Below are positions 8,063 through 16,206 of a stretch of 52,856 bases of DNA, in pieces. The stretch is from Kumtagia ephedrae (GTDB lineage Bacteria; Pseudomonadota; Alphaproteobacteria; Rhizobiales; Rhizobiaceae). The notes under the pieces are model-generated. The model was not told where the DNA came from. It worked only from the letters and a program-made list of their open reading frames with translations, and did not search any database. The stretch's first letter is position 1, and each line of letters starts with the position of its first letter. A program made the position numbers and the translations under genes. Where the stretch lies: positions 1 to 52,856 of the forward strand of contig NZ_PXYK01000036.1 in the NCBI RefSeq assembly GCF_003012745.1, read 5' to 3'.

Positions 8063-8264
8063 AACTATAAGTTTAGCCCGATAACGGCGGTACAATGCCG
8101 GGCAAAAGAACGATCTTTACACCTTCGTCGATCCTGTTTCGCCCCCATCAGAAGCCGCCGCCATCGACGGCGGCTTTTGGTGGAGGCGCCGGGTACTGCC
8201 CCCGGGTCCGAACGGCTTATTGCATCGCCTGTTTATCGCCATAGTCAGACAAGCTGACGCCTCG

Positions 8265-8270
8265 AATATA
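8265..8270 (-). promoter_or_regulatory. Predicted -10 box of ssrA
   Basis: TATATT on the minus strand, about 5-7 nt before the likely start of the acceptor piece. A weak CTTTCA lies 18 nt upstream as a possible -35 box. The placement gives an acceptor piece of about 83 nt, as expected for this tmRNA class. Confidence 0.5.
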
Positions 8271-8447
8271 GGCAGCCGGCCACAGGATTGAAAGCCCCCC
8301 TGGCGCAACTTCGGCGTGCCTGTGGATCGTCGTTGCGCTTGACTTAGCGGAAAGCGTCAACAACTCTCCCCGACGTTGCAGCGTTGTCCGCGTCGGACGG
8401 GCGATTCGGCCCGTCGAGCGAGGCGCAGAGCCCTGGAGAGGATGGAC

Positions 8448-8759
8448 ATGGCCGACTATCTTGCAGACGTGAGAAAATACGATTCCAGCGCCAGCGAGGA
8501 GGTCGTCAACAAGATCGTCAAGCATCTCGGCATCGCCCTGCGCAACCGCGATTCCTCGCTGGTCTCGGCGACCGATTCCAAGGAACTGGACCGGGTGAAG
8601 GCGAACTGGATCGGCAAGAAGCTCGGCGTGACCGACGGCGCCAAGGCCGACGCGGCGATCGACAAGACGGTCAAGGCGATGGCGGCCGACAACACCAAGA
8701 GCCGTGTCACCTTCTATTACCTGACCGCGAAACATCTCGACAAGCTGAGCAGTCTCTGA
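8448..8759 (+). CDS. DUF2853 family protein
   Basis: A 103-residue soluble protein, MADYLADVRKYDSSASEEVV at the start, with KHLGIALRNRDSSLVSATDS, WIGKKLGV and RVTFYYLTAKHLDKL further on. This matches DUF2853, a small helical family without a known function. The ATG at 8448 has GGAGAGG six bases upstream; the ATG at 8442 would touch the ribosome site. It is a single-gene unit, followed by a hairpin at 8773-8790. Confidence 0.88.
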   Translation: MADYLADVRKYDSSASEEVVNKIVKHLGIALRNRDSSLVSATDSKELDRVKANWIGKKLGVTDGAKADAAIDKTVKAMAADNTKSRVTFYYLTAKHLDKLSSL

Positions 8760-8772
8760 GGGCAGGATTGCG

Positions 8773-8790
8773 GCCGGCCGTCAGGCCGGC
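8773..8790 (+). terminator. Hairpin after the DUF2853 gene
   Basis: GCCGGCC and GGCCGGC form a perfect 7-bp stem with loop GTCA, 13 nt after the stop, followed by TTC. The T-tract is poor, so its strength as a terminator is uncertain. Confidence 0.45.
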
Positions 8791-8951
8791 TTCGGAGGAG
8801 ACGGGCATGGTGTCGGGAAGCCGCGCTTCCGGGCAGATGGTTGGCCGTTTTCGGCCAAGACAGTGATACCAGCTGCTTTTGGGCCGCTCGCACCACGCGC
8901 CTTCATCCGGTCAAAGCTCATGGCAGCCTGGTAGGACCGCCACCGCCCGCA

Positions 8952-10331
8952 TCAGCGGTCGGTGAAGACCGCGTTCACCGCCTCCGCCGTGCGCCCGACG
9001 ACGATGTCGGCTTCCTCGCGCGTCAGGCAGAGCGGCGGCGCGAAGCCTAGGATGTCGCCCTGCGGCATGGCGCGGCCGATGACGCCGCGCTCCAGCAGGG
9101 CGGCCGCGACCTGCGGCCCGATCTTGCGCGACGCGTCGAAGAATTTCCGGTCGTCCCTGTCTTCGACGAACTCGACCGCCGCGAGCAGCCCGTCGCCGCG
9201 GACGTCGCCGACATTCCTGTGTCCGGACAATGCGTTGGACAGCTCGGTTCGGAAGTAGAGTCCGGTTTCCCCGGCGTTCTTCACGAGGTTCATCTCGTCG
9301 ATCAGCTCGAGATTGGCGACGCCCGCGGCGGCGCAGATCGGATGCGCGGCATAGGTCCAGCCATGGCCGATCGAGCCGAGCCTGTCCGACCCCTGGACGA
9401 GCACCTGCCACACCTTGTCGGAGACGATGACGCCCGACAGCGGCGCGTAGGCGGAGGTCAGCCCCTTGGCGATGGTGATGAGGTCCGGCCTGATGCCGTA
9501 GTGATCGGAGCCGAACATCGTGCCGAGGCGGCCGAAGCCGGTGACCACCTCGTCGGCGACCAGCAGCACGTCGTATTTCCTGAGCACGGCCTGGATTTTG
9601 TCCCAATAGCCGGCCGGCGGCGGGACGATGCCGCCGGTGCCGAGGATGGGCTCGCCGATGAAGGCTGCGACCGTATCCGGGCCTTCGGCCAGGATCATCT
9701 CTTCCAGCCTGTCGGCGCAATGCTGCGAGAACTGCTCCTCGCTCATCGAGCGGTCGGCGCGGCGGAAGTAGTAGGGCGCCTCGGTGTGCAGGACGGGCGC
9801 GCGCGGCAGGTCGAAGGCGTTGTGGAAGAGATCCAGGCCGGTGAGCGAGCCGGTCATGACGCCGGAGCCGTGATAGCCGCGCCAGCGCGAGATGATCTTC
9901 TTCTTCTCGGGCCGGCCGAGCACGTTGTTGTAATACCAGATCAGCTTGATGTTGGTCTCGTTGGCGTCCGATCCCGACAGGCCGAAATAGACGCGGCTCA
10001 TGCCTTCCGGCGCCCTGTCGATGATCATCTTGGCAAGCCGGATCGACGCTTCCGTGCCGTGGCCGACATAGGCGTGGTAATAAGCGAGGTCCTTCGCCTG
10101 GGCGGCGATCGCATCGGCGATCTTCTGGCGGCCGTAGCCGACATTGACGCAGTAGAGGCCGGCAAAGGCGTCGAGGCTGGTCCTGCCGGCGGTATCGGTG
10201 ATGTAGACGCCTTCGCCACCGCCGATGACGCGCGTCGGCGTCTCGCCGCGGGCATGCGTCCCCATATGGGTCGAGGGGTGGAAGAAGTGGTCGCGGTCCC
10301 AGGCTGCGAGTTCGTTGGAGCGGTCGTGCAT
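8952..10331 (-). CDS. doeD: Class III aminotransferase, diaminobutyrate transaminase of ectoine breakdown
   Basis: A 459-residue PLP enzyme of the class III (omega) aminotransferase family. Asp260 (LLVADEVVTGFGR) and the Schiff-base Lys289 (ITIAKGLTSAYAPLSG) are present; YFGLSGSDANETNIKL binds cofactor phosphate. In the doeABXCD and eut clusters this gene (doeD, atf) removes the terminal amino group of L-2,4-diaminobutyrate to give aspartate semialdehyde. Here it lies 17 nt after doeC and last in the catabolic operon, which fits exactly. Taken alone it could also be read as a taurine- or GABA-pyruvate transaminase; the context decides. Confidence 0.85.
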   Translation of the reverse strand: MHDRSNELAAWDRDHFFHPSTHMGTHARGETPTRVIGGGEGVYITDTAGRTSLDAFAGLYCVNVGYGRQKIADAIAAQAKDLAYYHAYVGHGTEASIRLAKMIIDRAPEGMSRVYFGLSGSDANETNIKLIWYYNNVLGRPEKKKIISRWRGYHGSGVMTGSLTGLDLFHNAFDLPRAPVLHTEAPYYFRRADRSMSEEQFSQHCADRLEEMILAEGPDTVAAFIGEPILGTGGIVPPPAGYWDKIQAVLRKYDVLLVADEVVTGFGRLGTMFGSDHYGIRPDLITIAKGLTSAYAPLSGVIVSDKVWQVLVQGSDRLGSIGHGWTYAAHPICAAAGVANLELIDEMNLVKNAGETGLYFRTELSNALSGHRNVGDVRGDGLLAAVEFVEDRDDRKFFDASRKIGPQVAAALLERGVIGRAMPQGDILGFAPPLCLTREEADIVVGRTAEAVNAVFTDR

Positions 10332-10348
10332 TGCGGGGTCCTCCTGGG

Positions 10349-11842
10349 TCAGGCTGCGTCGATGCAGAGATATTTTAGATCGGTGAAGGCTTCCAGCCCG
10401 TGGCGCGAGCCTTCGCGGCCGAGCCCGGACTGTTTTACGCCGCCGAAGGGGACCGGCGCGCCGGTGATCTTCACGCGGTTGACCGCCACCATGCCGTAGT
10501 CAAGCGCCCGGCCGAGACGCATCTGCCGGGCGCCGTTGTCGGTGACGACATAGGCGACGAGGCCGTATTCGCTGGCGTTGGCGCGTCTGACCACCTCATC
10601 CTCACTGTCGAACATCGTGACGGCAGCGACGGGGCCGAACGTCTCCTCGCGCATGATCAGCGCGTCGTCGCCGACATCGGCGAGCAGGGTCGGCTGGTAG
10701 AACAGCGGGCCGGCGCCGTGGCGCCTGCCGCCGGCGAGGCAGCGCGCGCCGCGGGCGAGGGCATCCTTCACCTGCGCGTCGACCTTGGCAAGCGCGCGTG
10801 CGTGCATCAGCGGGCCGATTTCGGTGGCGGGGTCGAGCCCGGCGCCGACCTTCAGCCGTGCGATCCGCTCGGCGAAGGCGGCGCAGAAGGCATCGTGGAT
10901 GCCGCGCTGGACATAGATGCGGTTGGCGGCCAGGCAGTCCTGTCCGGACGTGGCGAACTTGGCGTCCATGGCGATGCCGACGGCGCGGTCGAGGTCGGCG
11001 TCGTCGAACACGATCAGCGGGGCATGGCCGCCGAGTTCCATGACCAGCCGCTTCATGGTCGGCGCGCATTGCGCGGCGATCAGCCGGCCGATCTCGGTGG
11101 AGCCGGTGAAGCTCATGGCGCGGACCCTGGGGTCGGCGCACAGCCTGCCGACGAGGGCTGCCGCATCCCCGGTGACGACGTTGAACACGCCGGCCGGCAG
11201 TCCCGCTCGTTCGCCGAGCTCGGCCAGCGCCAGGGCCGACAGCGGCGTCTGCGAAGAGGGGTGGGCGACGACGGTGCAGCCGGCGGCCAGCGCCGCGGCC
11301 GCCTTGCGGGTCAGCATGGCGGACGGAAAGTTCCACGGGGTGACGATGCCGACGACGCCGACCGGCTCGCGCCGCACCAGCATCTCGGCATTCGGCAGAT
11401 GGCTGGTGACGCCCTCCGCGTTCATCCGCTTGCCTTCCTCGGCATACCATTCGACGAAGGACGCGGCGTAGTCGATCTCGCCGAGCGCCTCCTGCAACGG
11501 CTTGCCCTGTTCGAGCGTCATCAGCAGCGCGAGGTCGTCCTTCGCCTCGAGCATCAGCCCGTGCCATTTTCGCAGGATCGCGGCGCGCTGCTGCGGCAGA
11601 AGGGCCCGCCATCCGGGAAAAGCCCGGGCCGCGGCGTCGATCGCCCTGTCGGCATCGGCAGCCTCCAGCGCGGCGACCCAGGCGACGGTGGCGCCGCTCG
11701 CCGGGTCGCTCACCTCGAAGCGGCGCGACGCCGCGCCGGCGGTCCAGCGGCCGTCGACATAAGCGAGCTCGCGCAGCAGGCGGCGGTCGACGAGCGTATC
11801 GAGGCCATCGTCGCGGGTGAGGGGGGCAAACAGAGCCGACAT
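10349..11842 (-). CDS. doeC: NAD(P)-dependent semialdehyde dehydrogenase of ectoine breakdown
   Basis: A 497-residue aldehyde dehydrogenase (GabD-like) from the ATG at 11842 (MSALFAPLTRDDG). The frame stays open upstream through doeX DNA, but the first credible start is here. Catalytic Glu269 (VMELGGHAPL) and Cys303 (SGQDCLAANR) are present, as are TPWNFPSAM and SFTGSTEIG. In doe/eut loci this enzyme (DoeC, Ssd) oxidises aspartate semialdehyde to aspartate. One oddity: the usual coenzyme-binding Lys of the KPS/KPA motif is His194 (VVAHPSSQTP). It is probably co-transcribed with doeD and preceded by a small palindrome at 11939-11953. Confidence 0.88.
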   Translation of the reverse strand: MSALFAPLTRDDGLDTLVDRRLLRELAYVDGRWTAGAASRRFEVSDPASGATVAWVAALEAADADRAIDAAARAFPGWRALLPQQRAAILRKWHGLMLEAKDDLALLMTLEQGKPLQEALGEIDYAASFVEWYAEEGKRMNAEGVTSHLPNAEMLVRREPVGVVGIVTPWNFPSAMLTRKAAAALAAGCTVVAHPSSQTPLSALALAELGERAGLPAGVFNVVTGDAAALVGRLCADPRVRAMSFTGSTEIGRLIAAQCAPTMKRLVMELGGHAPLIVFDDADLDRAVGIAMDAKFATSGQDCLAANRIYVQRGIHDAFCAAFAERIARLKVGAGLDPATEIGPLMHARALAKVDAQVKDALARGARCLAGGRRHGAGPLFYQPTLLADVGDDALIMREETFGPVAAVTMFDSEDEVVRRANASEYGLVAYVVTDNGARQMRLGRALDYGMVAVNRVKITGAPVPFGGVKQSGLGREGSRHGLEAFTDLKYLCIDAA

Positions 11843-11938
11843 GGAGACCTCCGCTTTTTTTGTTGCGGGAATCGTAGCCGGATGCAGGAGAGAACGAGGC
11901 CAAAAGCGTGAAAAAACGCAGCGGAACAGGCCAAAAAT

Positions 11939-11953
11939 ACTACGTCCTGTAGT
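11939..11953. promoter_or_regulatory. Possible operator upstream of doeC
   Basis: ACTAC and GTAGT are perfect 5-bp arms with a 5-nt spacer in an A/T-rich stretch, in the 119-bp gap between doeX and doeC. AsnC/Lrp proteins often bind such short dyads near the genes they control, so DoeX is the natural candidate. Evidence is limited to position and symmetry. Confidence 0.35.
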
Positions 11954-11961
11954 GAAATTCT

Positions 11962-12456
11962 CTATCTTTCGAGCGGCGGCGCCAACTCGGGCAGGGGCAG
12001 GACGATGTCTTCCTTCACCGTGCGCGTGACGATGTAGGTGAAATAGCGGTCGATGCCGACGTCGCGTTCGAGCAGGCCGTCGACCAGCCGCTGATAGGCG
12101 TCGATGTCGCGCGTCATCACCTTGAGCACATAGTCGACGCCGCCGCCGACCGCCCAGCAGGCGACGATCTCCGGCAGCTCGCGGACGGCGCGCTCGAAAC
12201 GGTCGAAATCGGCCTGCCGGTGGCTGCCCAGCGTCACCTCCATCAGCACGCTGGCGACCGGCGCGATCACGCGCGGCTCGATCCGCGCGTGATAACCGCC
12301 GATTATCCCTGCCTTTTCGAGCTTGCGCAGCCGCAGCCAGCAGGGGGTCGGCGACAGGCCGACCTTTTCCGCCAACGCCAGCTTGGTGATGCGGCCGTCC
12401 TGCTGGACGGCCATGAGGATCTTCAGGTCGATCGCGTCGAGCTTGAGGCTGCTCAT
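11962..12456 (-). CDS. doeX: AsnC/Lrp family regulator of ectoine breakdown
   Basis: A 164-residue Lrp-type protein. Residues 1-60 are the winged helix-turn-helix (LDAIDLKILMAVQQDGRI, LAEKVGLSPTPCWLRLRKLE). The rest is the RAM ligand-sensing domain (VLMEVTLGSHRQADFDRFE, GGGVDYVLKVMTRDIDAYQ). Its place between the deacetylase gene and the dehydrogenase gene is that of doeX (asnC) in ectoine-degradation loci, where it acts as an activator responding to pathway intermediates. The 300 bp upstream of it hold a 143-bp palindromic repeat. Confidence 0.88.
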   Translation of the reverse strand: MSSLKLDAIDLKILMAVQQDGRITKLALAEKVGLSPTPCWLRLRKLEKAGIIGGYHARIEPRVIAPVASVLMEVTLGSHRQADFDRFERAVRELPEIVACWAVGGGVDYVLKVMTRDIDAYQRLVDGLLERDVGIDRYFTYIVTRTVKEDIVLPLPELAPPLER

Positions 12457-12514
12457 CGGGAGCGCCGTAGCATGCCGATTGTCGGGGAAATCGTGGAAGC
12501 GTCATCCCGCCGAG

Positions 12515-12657
12515 TACCCCCACCCCTAACCCCTCCCCCCAAGGGGGAGGGGGACTTTGCGGCCGCCATGCCATGCGAAACCATCGACGATTGGCGCCTG
12601 GCGCGGGCGCAGCAGGATTCCCCTCCTCCTTGTGGGGAGGGGTTAGGGGTGGGGGTA
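12515..12657. repeat. 143-bp palindromic intergenic repeat, copy 1
   Basis: A MITE-like element with terminal inverted repeats beginning TACCCCCACCCCTAACCCCT; at least the outer 24 bp of each end are perfectly complementary. The core has GGGGGACTTTGCG and GCCATGCC, also found in copy 2 at 52556-52698, which has exactly the same length. It occupies most of the 303-bp gap upstream of doeX and has no coding capacity. No target-site duplication was evident. Confidence 0.9.
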
Positions 12658-12759
12658 AGTTCGTGTGCGACGCCCCTTTCCTCGATGAGGAAGAGGGGTC
12701 GGCCGAAGGTCCTGGGACGAACTGCTCGGAACTGACGGATCAAATCGGAACCTCGGATG

Positions 12760-13749
12760 TCAACCGGCCACGGCGATCACGCTCGCGCAGTCGCCGGCCT
12801 TGACGAGGCCGGGGAAGTGACGTGCCGTGAGGATGCCGTCCATCTTGGCCCTGATCTCCTGCGGTGCGACGCCGGTGCGCCCGATCGGGTGGATGCGCGC
12901 GACGACCTGGTCATGCCTTACCGTGCCGCCGAGGTCGACCATGGTCTCGAACAGTCCGTCCTCCTCGGCGAAGCAGAAGCAGTCGCCCGACGGCATGTCC
13001 AGCCAGCGCGTCGGCCGGCGGTCGATCTCGCCCGCCAGGATGCTGGCGTGCTTCAACACGTTGGTGATGCCGCGCCGGGCGATGCGCACGGTCGCCGCCG
13101 TCGCGGTGCCGCCGCCGCCGAGTTCCGTGGTCACGAATACCTTGCCCATCTCCTCCGCCGCGGTGTCGTACATGCCGACGGCGTCGATCTCCAGCATCTT
13201 CATCGACCACGGCGCGGCGAAGGCCTCGACGGCGGCGAAAGCCCGTGCCGACAGAGCCTGGTCCGGAAGGATGTGCGCGGCGCAGAACGGAATGAAATCG
13301 AGCGTCTTGCCGCCCGAATGGAAGTCGAGCACGAGATCGGCGCGGGGCAGCAGCTCGCGCTGGAAATAGTCGGCGATCTTCTCGGTCACCGTGCCGTCGG
13401 GTTTGCCGGGGAAGGCGCGGTTCAGGTTGCCGCCGTCGATCGGCGAGGTGCGCGTCGCCGCGCGGAAGGCAGGGTAGTTCATGGCCGGCACGATGATCAC
13501 CGTGCCGCCGACGTCTTCGGCGTCGAGGGTGCGGGCAAGGTCGAACAGGGCGAGCGGCCCCTCATATTCGTCGCCGTGGTTGCCGCCGGTGAGCAGCGCG
13601 GTCGGGCCGTCGCCGTTGCGCACCACGGCGATCGGGATCATCACCGAACCCCAGGCGGAGTCGTCGCGACTGTAGGGCAGGCGCAGATGGCCGTGCTGGG
13701 CGCCGTTTTTGTCAAGGTCGATGGTGGGGGAGATGGGGGAGGGTTTCAT
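12760..13749 (-). CDS. doeB: N-alpha-acetyl-diaminobutyrate deacetylase (AspA/AstE-like zinc enzyme)
   Basis: A 329-residue member of the succinylglutamate desuccinylase/aspartoacylase family, in which DoeB (EutE) removes acetate from N-alpha-acetyl-L-2,4-diaminobutyrate. Zinc ligands are His58 and Glu61 (GGNHGDEYEG) and His144 (LDFHSGGKTL). Further family motifs are IIVPAMNYPAFRAATR, DGGNLNRAFPG and TELGGGGTAT. The start is the ATG at 13749; the frame runs 81 codons further up through the inverted repeat, which is not coding. It follows doeA after a 244-bp gap filled by that repeat. Confidence 0.92.
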   Translation of the reverse strand: MKPSPISPTIDLDKNGAQHGHLRLPYSRDDSAWGSVMIPIAVVRNGDGPTALLTGGNHGDEYEGPLALFDLARTLDAEDVGGTVIIVPAMNYPAFRAATRTSPIDGGNLNRAFPGKPDGTVTEKIADYFQRELLPRADLVLDFHSGGKTLDFIPFCAAHILPDQALSARAFAAVEAFAAPWSMKMLEIDAVGMYDTAAEEMGKVFVTTELGGGGTATAATVRIARRGITNVLKHASILAGEIDRRPTRWLDMPSGDCFCFAEEDGLFETMVDLGGTVRHDQVVARIHPIGRTGVAPQEIRAKMDGILTARHFPGLVKAGDCASVIAVAG

Positions 13750-13779
13750 TGCTCCCACTCCCTGCCAGCGACGGTGTTT

Positions 13780-13977
13780 CTTCGCACCCCCCTCTGTCCT
13801 GAGCTTGTCGAATGGGCCGGCCATCTCCCCCGCAAGGGGGGAGATTGGCAGCTTCGCTGGCGACGCTCGTTCTGTAACATCGGCGATTGGCGGAGGCCGA
13901 GCTGACAGCCAATCTCCCCCCTTGCGGGGGAGATGGCCGGCCCATTCGACAAGCTCAGGACAGAGGGGGGTGCGAAG
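13780..13977. repeat. Perfect 70-bp inverted repeat between doeA and doeB
   Basis: The arms 13780-13849 and 13908-13977 are exact reverse complements over 70 bp, with a 58-bp spacer. Each arm contains CTGTCCTGAGCTTGTCGAAT and a smaller palindrome ATCTCCCCCGCAAGG.... The outer part resembles dispersed intergenic repeats common in Mesorhizobium-type genomes. In the doeA-doeB transcript it would fold into a very stable hairpin. Confidence 0.95.
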
Positions 13978-13993
13978 CGGACCAGCATCCAAA

Positions 13994-15187
13994 TCAATCC
14001 TTCACCACCAGCTTCCTCGGCACGTCGGCAAAACACTCGACGCCGGTGTCGGTGATCAGGATCGATTCCGTGATCTCCAGCCCCATCGTCTCCAGCCACA
14101 GGCCGGTCATGAAATGGAAGGTCATGCCCGGCCGGAGCTCGGTGCGGTCGCCGGGGCGCAGGCTCATGGTGCGCTCGCCCCAGTCCGGCGGATAGGAGAG
14201 GCCGATCGAATAGCCGGTGCGGCTGTCCTTGACGATGCCGTAGCGCTTCAGGACCGCGAAGAAGGCGTTGGCGATGTCCTCGCAGGCGTTGCCCGGCTTC
14301 GCCGCCGCGAGCCCCGCCTCCATGCCTTCGAGTGTCGCCTTCTCGGCGTCGAGGAAGGCCTGCGTCGGCTTGCCCAAAAACACCGTGCGCGACAGCGGGC
14401 AGTGGTAGCGGTGGTAGCAGCCGGCGATCTCGAAGAACGTGCCTTCGTTCGCCTTCATCGGCCTGTCGTCCCAGGTGAGGTGCGGGGCCGAGGCGTCTTC
14501 GCCGGACGGCAGCAGCGGCACCAGCGCCGGATAGTCGCCGCCGATCCTGCCCTCGGCGCCGTCGACGCCGCGGATGCCGGCGTCATAGATCTCGGCGACG
14601 AGGTCGTTTTTGCGCATGCCGACCTCGACCTTTTCGACGATGCGCCGGTGCATGGCTTCGACGATGCGCGCCGCCTTGCGCATGTAGCCGATCTCGGTGG
14701 GTGACTTGATCGCGCGCTGCCAGTTCACCAGTCCGGTGGCGTCGACCAGGCGGGCATTGGGCAGGTGTTTTTGCAGCGACAGATAGGCGGCGGCGGAGAA
14801 CCAGTAATTGTCCAGCTCGACGCCAATGGAAAACTTGTCCCAGCGCCGGGCGGCGAGCACCTCGGCGAGGTAGTCCATCGGGTGCCGCTCGGTCGACTGC
14901 ACGTAGTGGTCGGCATAGGGGACGATGTTCTCTTCAGCCAGCCAGGCGGTGCGGCGGGCGCCGTTGGCGTCCTGGCCGCGGCCGTACCAGACGGGCTCGC
15001 CGTCCGGCGGCACGATCACGGCCTGGTGGACGTAGAACGACCAGCCGTCATAGCCGGTCAGCCAGTGCATGTTGGAGGGATCGCTGACGATCAAAAGGTC
15101 GATGCCTTTCACCGCCATGGCGCGGCGGGTTTTTTCCAGGCGCTCAGCATATTCCTGCCGGCTGAAGCGGAGGTTAGGGGTGCCCAT
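13994..15187 (-). CDS. doeA: Ectoine hydrolase (M24/creatinase-like)
   Basis: A 397-residue protein with an N-terminal creatinase domain and a C-terminal M24 pita-bread domain. DoeA (EutD) hydrolyses ectoine to N-acetyl-diaminobutyrate. Recognisable text: MHWLTGYDGWSFYVHQAVIV, ARRTAWLAEENIVPYADHYV, GGDYPALVPLLPSG and FMTGLWLETMGLEI. The segment TFFEIAGCYHRYHCPLSRT lacks the two aspartate metal ligands of true aminopeptidases, as in creatinase. It is followed by doeB and preceded, 25 nt upstream, by eutC. Confidence 0.93.
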   Translation of the reverse strand: MGTPNLRFSRQEYAERLEKTRRAMAVKGIDLLIVSDPSNMHWLTGYDGWSFYVHQAVIVPPDGEPVWYGRGQDANGARRTAWLAEENIVPYADHYVQSTERHPMDYLAEVLAARRWDKFSIGVELDNYWFSAAAYLSLQKHLPNARLVDATGLVNWQRAIKSPTEIGYMRKAARIVEAMHRRIVEKVEVGMRKNDLVAEIYDAGIRGVDGAEGRIGGDYPALVPLLPSGEDASAPHLTWDDRPMKANEGTFFEIAGCYHRYHCPLSRTVFLGKPTQAFLDAEKATLEGMEAGLAAAKPGNACEDIANAFFAVLKRYGIVKDSRTGYSIGLSYPPDWGERTMSLRPGDRTELRPGMTFHFMTGLWLETMGLEITESILITDTGVECFADVPRKLVVKD

Positions 15188-15212
15188 TCTTCTTGCTCTT
15201 CCTGTCTGCCGT

Positions 15213-16205
15213 TCAGCCTTCGAAAACCGTGCCCGCGTCGGCCGCGCGGGCGCGGTCGCGCGCCAGCGTTGCGATCGCGGTGTCCTGGACGCCGGTTCCT
15301 GTCAGATCCGCCACCGTGATGTCGTCGGCCGAGCGGCGGCCGTGCTTGAGGCCGGCGATCACCTCGCCGAGTTCCGTCACCTCCGCATCACCAGAGATCA
15401 GTCCGGCCTCGATTGCGTGGTGCAGCTCGCCGAGCCGCCGAGTCTGGCGGGCGGCGTCGGCCACATAGAGGTCGGCGAGCCTGAGAATTGCCGGCGCGAT
15501 CTCGTTTTTGTGCTCGGCGTCCGAGCCCATCGCCGTGACGTGCTGGCCGGCGGCGATCCAGCCCGACTGGATAATCGGCTCGGTCGCGGGTGTGGTGGTA
15601 ACGATGATGTCCGACCCGGCGGCCGCCTCCGCCGGGTCGGACGTGGCGCGTATGATGATGCCGAGCTGCTCACGCAGCGCCCCCGCCGCGGCTTCCGCCC
15701 TGGCAGCATCACGCGCCCATATCCGCGCTTCCGCGATCGGCCGGACCAGCGTCAGCGCCTCCAGCTGCAGTCTTGCCTGCACGCCGGCACCGAAGATCGC
15801 CGCAACCGAGGAATTTTCGCGCGACAGGTGCTTTGCCGCGACGGCGCCGGCGGCGGCGGTGCGGATGTCGGTGAGAAAGCCGTTGTCCAAGAGCAGCGCC
15901 TCGATCAGGCCGGTCCTCGCCGACAGCAGCACCATCATGCCGTTGAGGCTGGGCAGGCCGAGTTTCGGATTGTCGAAGAAGCCGGGGCTGATCTTGATGG
16001 CGAAGGCGTCGAGGCCGGGCACATAGGCGGTCTTCACGTCGACCTCGCCGCGGTGCTCGGGGATGTCGAGGCGCATGATCGGCGGCATCGCCACCGGCAG
16101 GGTGGCGAGCGCGCGGAAGGCATTTTCCACGCAGGCGACGGCGTCGAGGTCGAGCCGCACGATCTTGCGCAGGTCGGCCTCGGTCAGGATGGTCATGCGG
16201 GCCAT
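15213..16205 (-). CDS. eutC: Ectoine-utilisation protein EutC (ornithine cyclodeaminase/mu-crystallin family)
   Basis: A 330-residue protein starting MARMTILTEADLRK. It has the nucleotide-binding GAGVQARLQLEAL motif near residue 133 and the family segments VDVKTAYVPGL, GLPSLNGMMVLLSARTG and DIRTAAAGAVAAKHLS. In ectoine clusters this family member (EutC) acts with EutA and EutB in converting 5-hydroxyectoine to ectoine. Its start lies 1 nt from the eutB stop, so translation is probably coupled. Confidence 0.9.
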   Translation of the reverse strand: MARMTILTEADLRKIVRLDLDAVACVENAFRALATLPVAMPPIMRLDIPEHRGEVDVKTAYVPGLDAFAIKISPGFFDNPKLGLPSLNGMMVLLSARTGLIEALLLDNGFLTDIRTAAAGAVAAKHLSRENSSVAAIFGAGVQARLQLEALTLVRPIAEARIWARDAARAEAAAGALREQLGIIIRATSDPAEAAAGSDIIVTTTPATEPIIQSGWIAAGQHVTAMGSDAEHKNEIAPAILRLADLYVADAARQTRRLGELHHAIEAGLISGDAEVTELGEVIAGLKHGRRSADDITVADLTGTGVQDTAIATLARDRARAADAGTVFEG

Positions 16206-16206
16206 G

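Larger units (their letters stand above)
7942..8260 (-). ncRNA. ssrA: tmRNA, circularly permuted two-piece form
   Basis: Permuted alphaproteobacterial tmRNA gene, which rescues stalled ribosomes and adds a degradation tag. Reading the minus strand, the acceptor piece comes first, from about 8260. It contains a GTCAG/CTGAC hairpin and a T-arm-like CCGGG/CCCGG stem with loop, and ends GGCGCCTCCACCA at 8178. A spacer (8177-8147) with an AAGCCGCC hairpin follows. The coding piece begins GGGGGCGAAACAGGATCGAC at 8146. Its first seven bases pair with CGCCTCC of the acceptor piece, with a G.U at position 3, the alanine identity element. The tag frame runs 8062-8024 and reads ANDNYAEARLAA plus stop. 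TATATT at 8270-8265 is a likely -10 box. Outer ends are estimates. Confidence 0.93.

Noticed and set aside
7886-8257. A 123-residue plus-strand ORF
   Set aside because: It lies antisense to the tmRNA gene; the RNA features (CCA end, tag frame, acceptor stem) explain the sequence better.
12515-12657. Possible CRISPR or tandem repeat array because of C- and G-runs
   Set aside because: The structure is one palindromic unit with inverted ends, not direct repeats with spacers.
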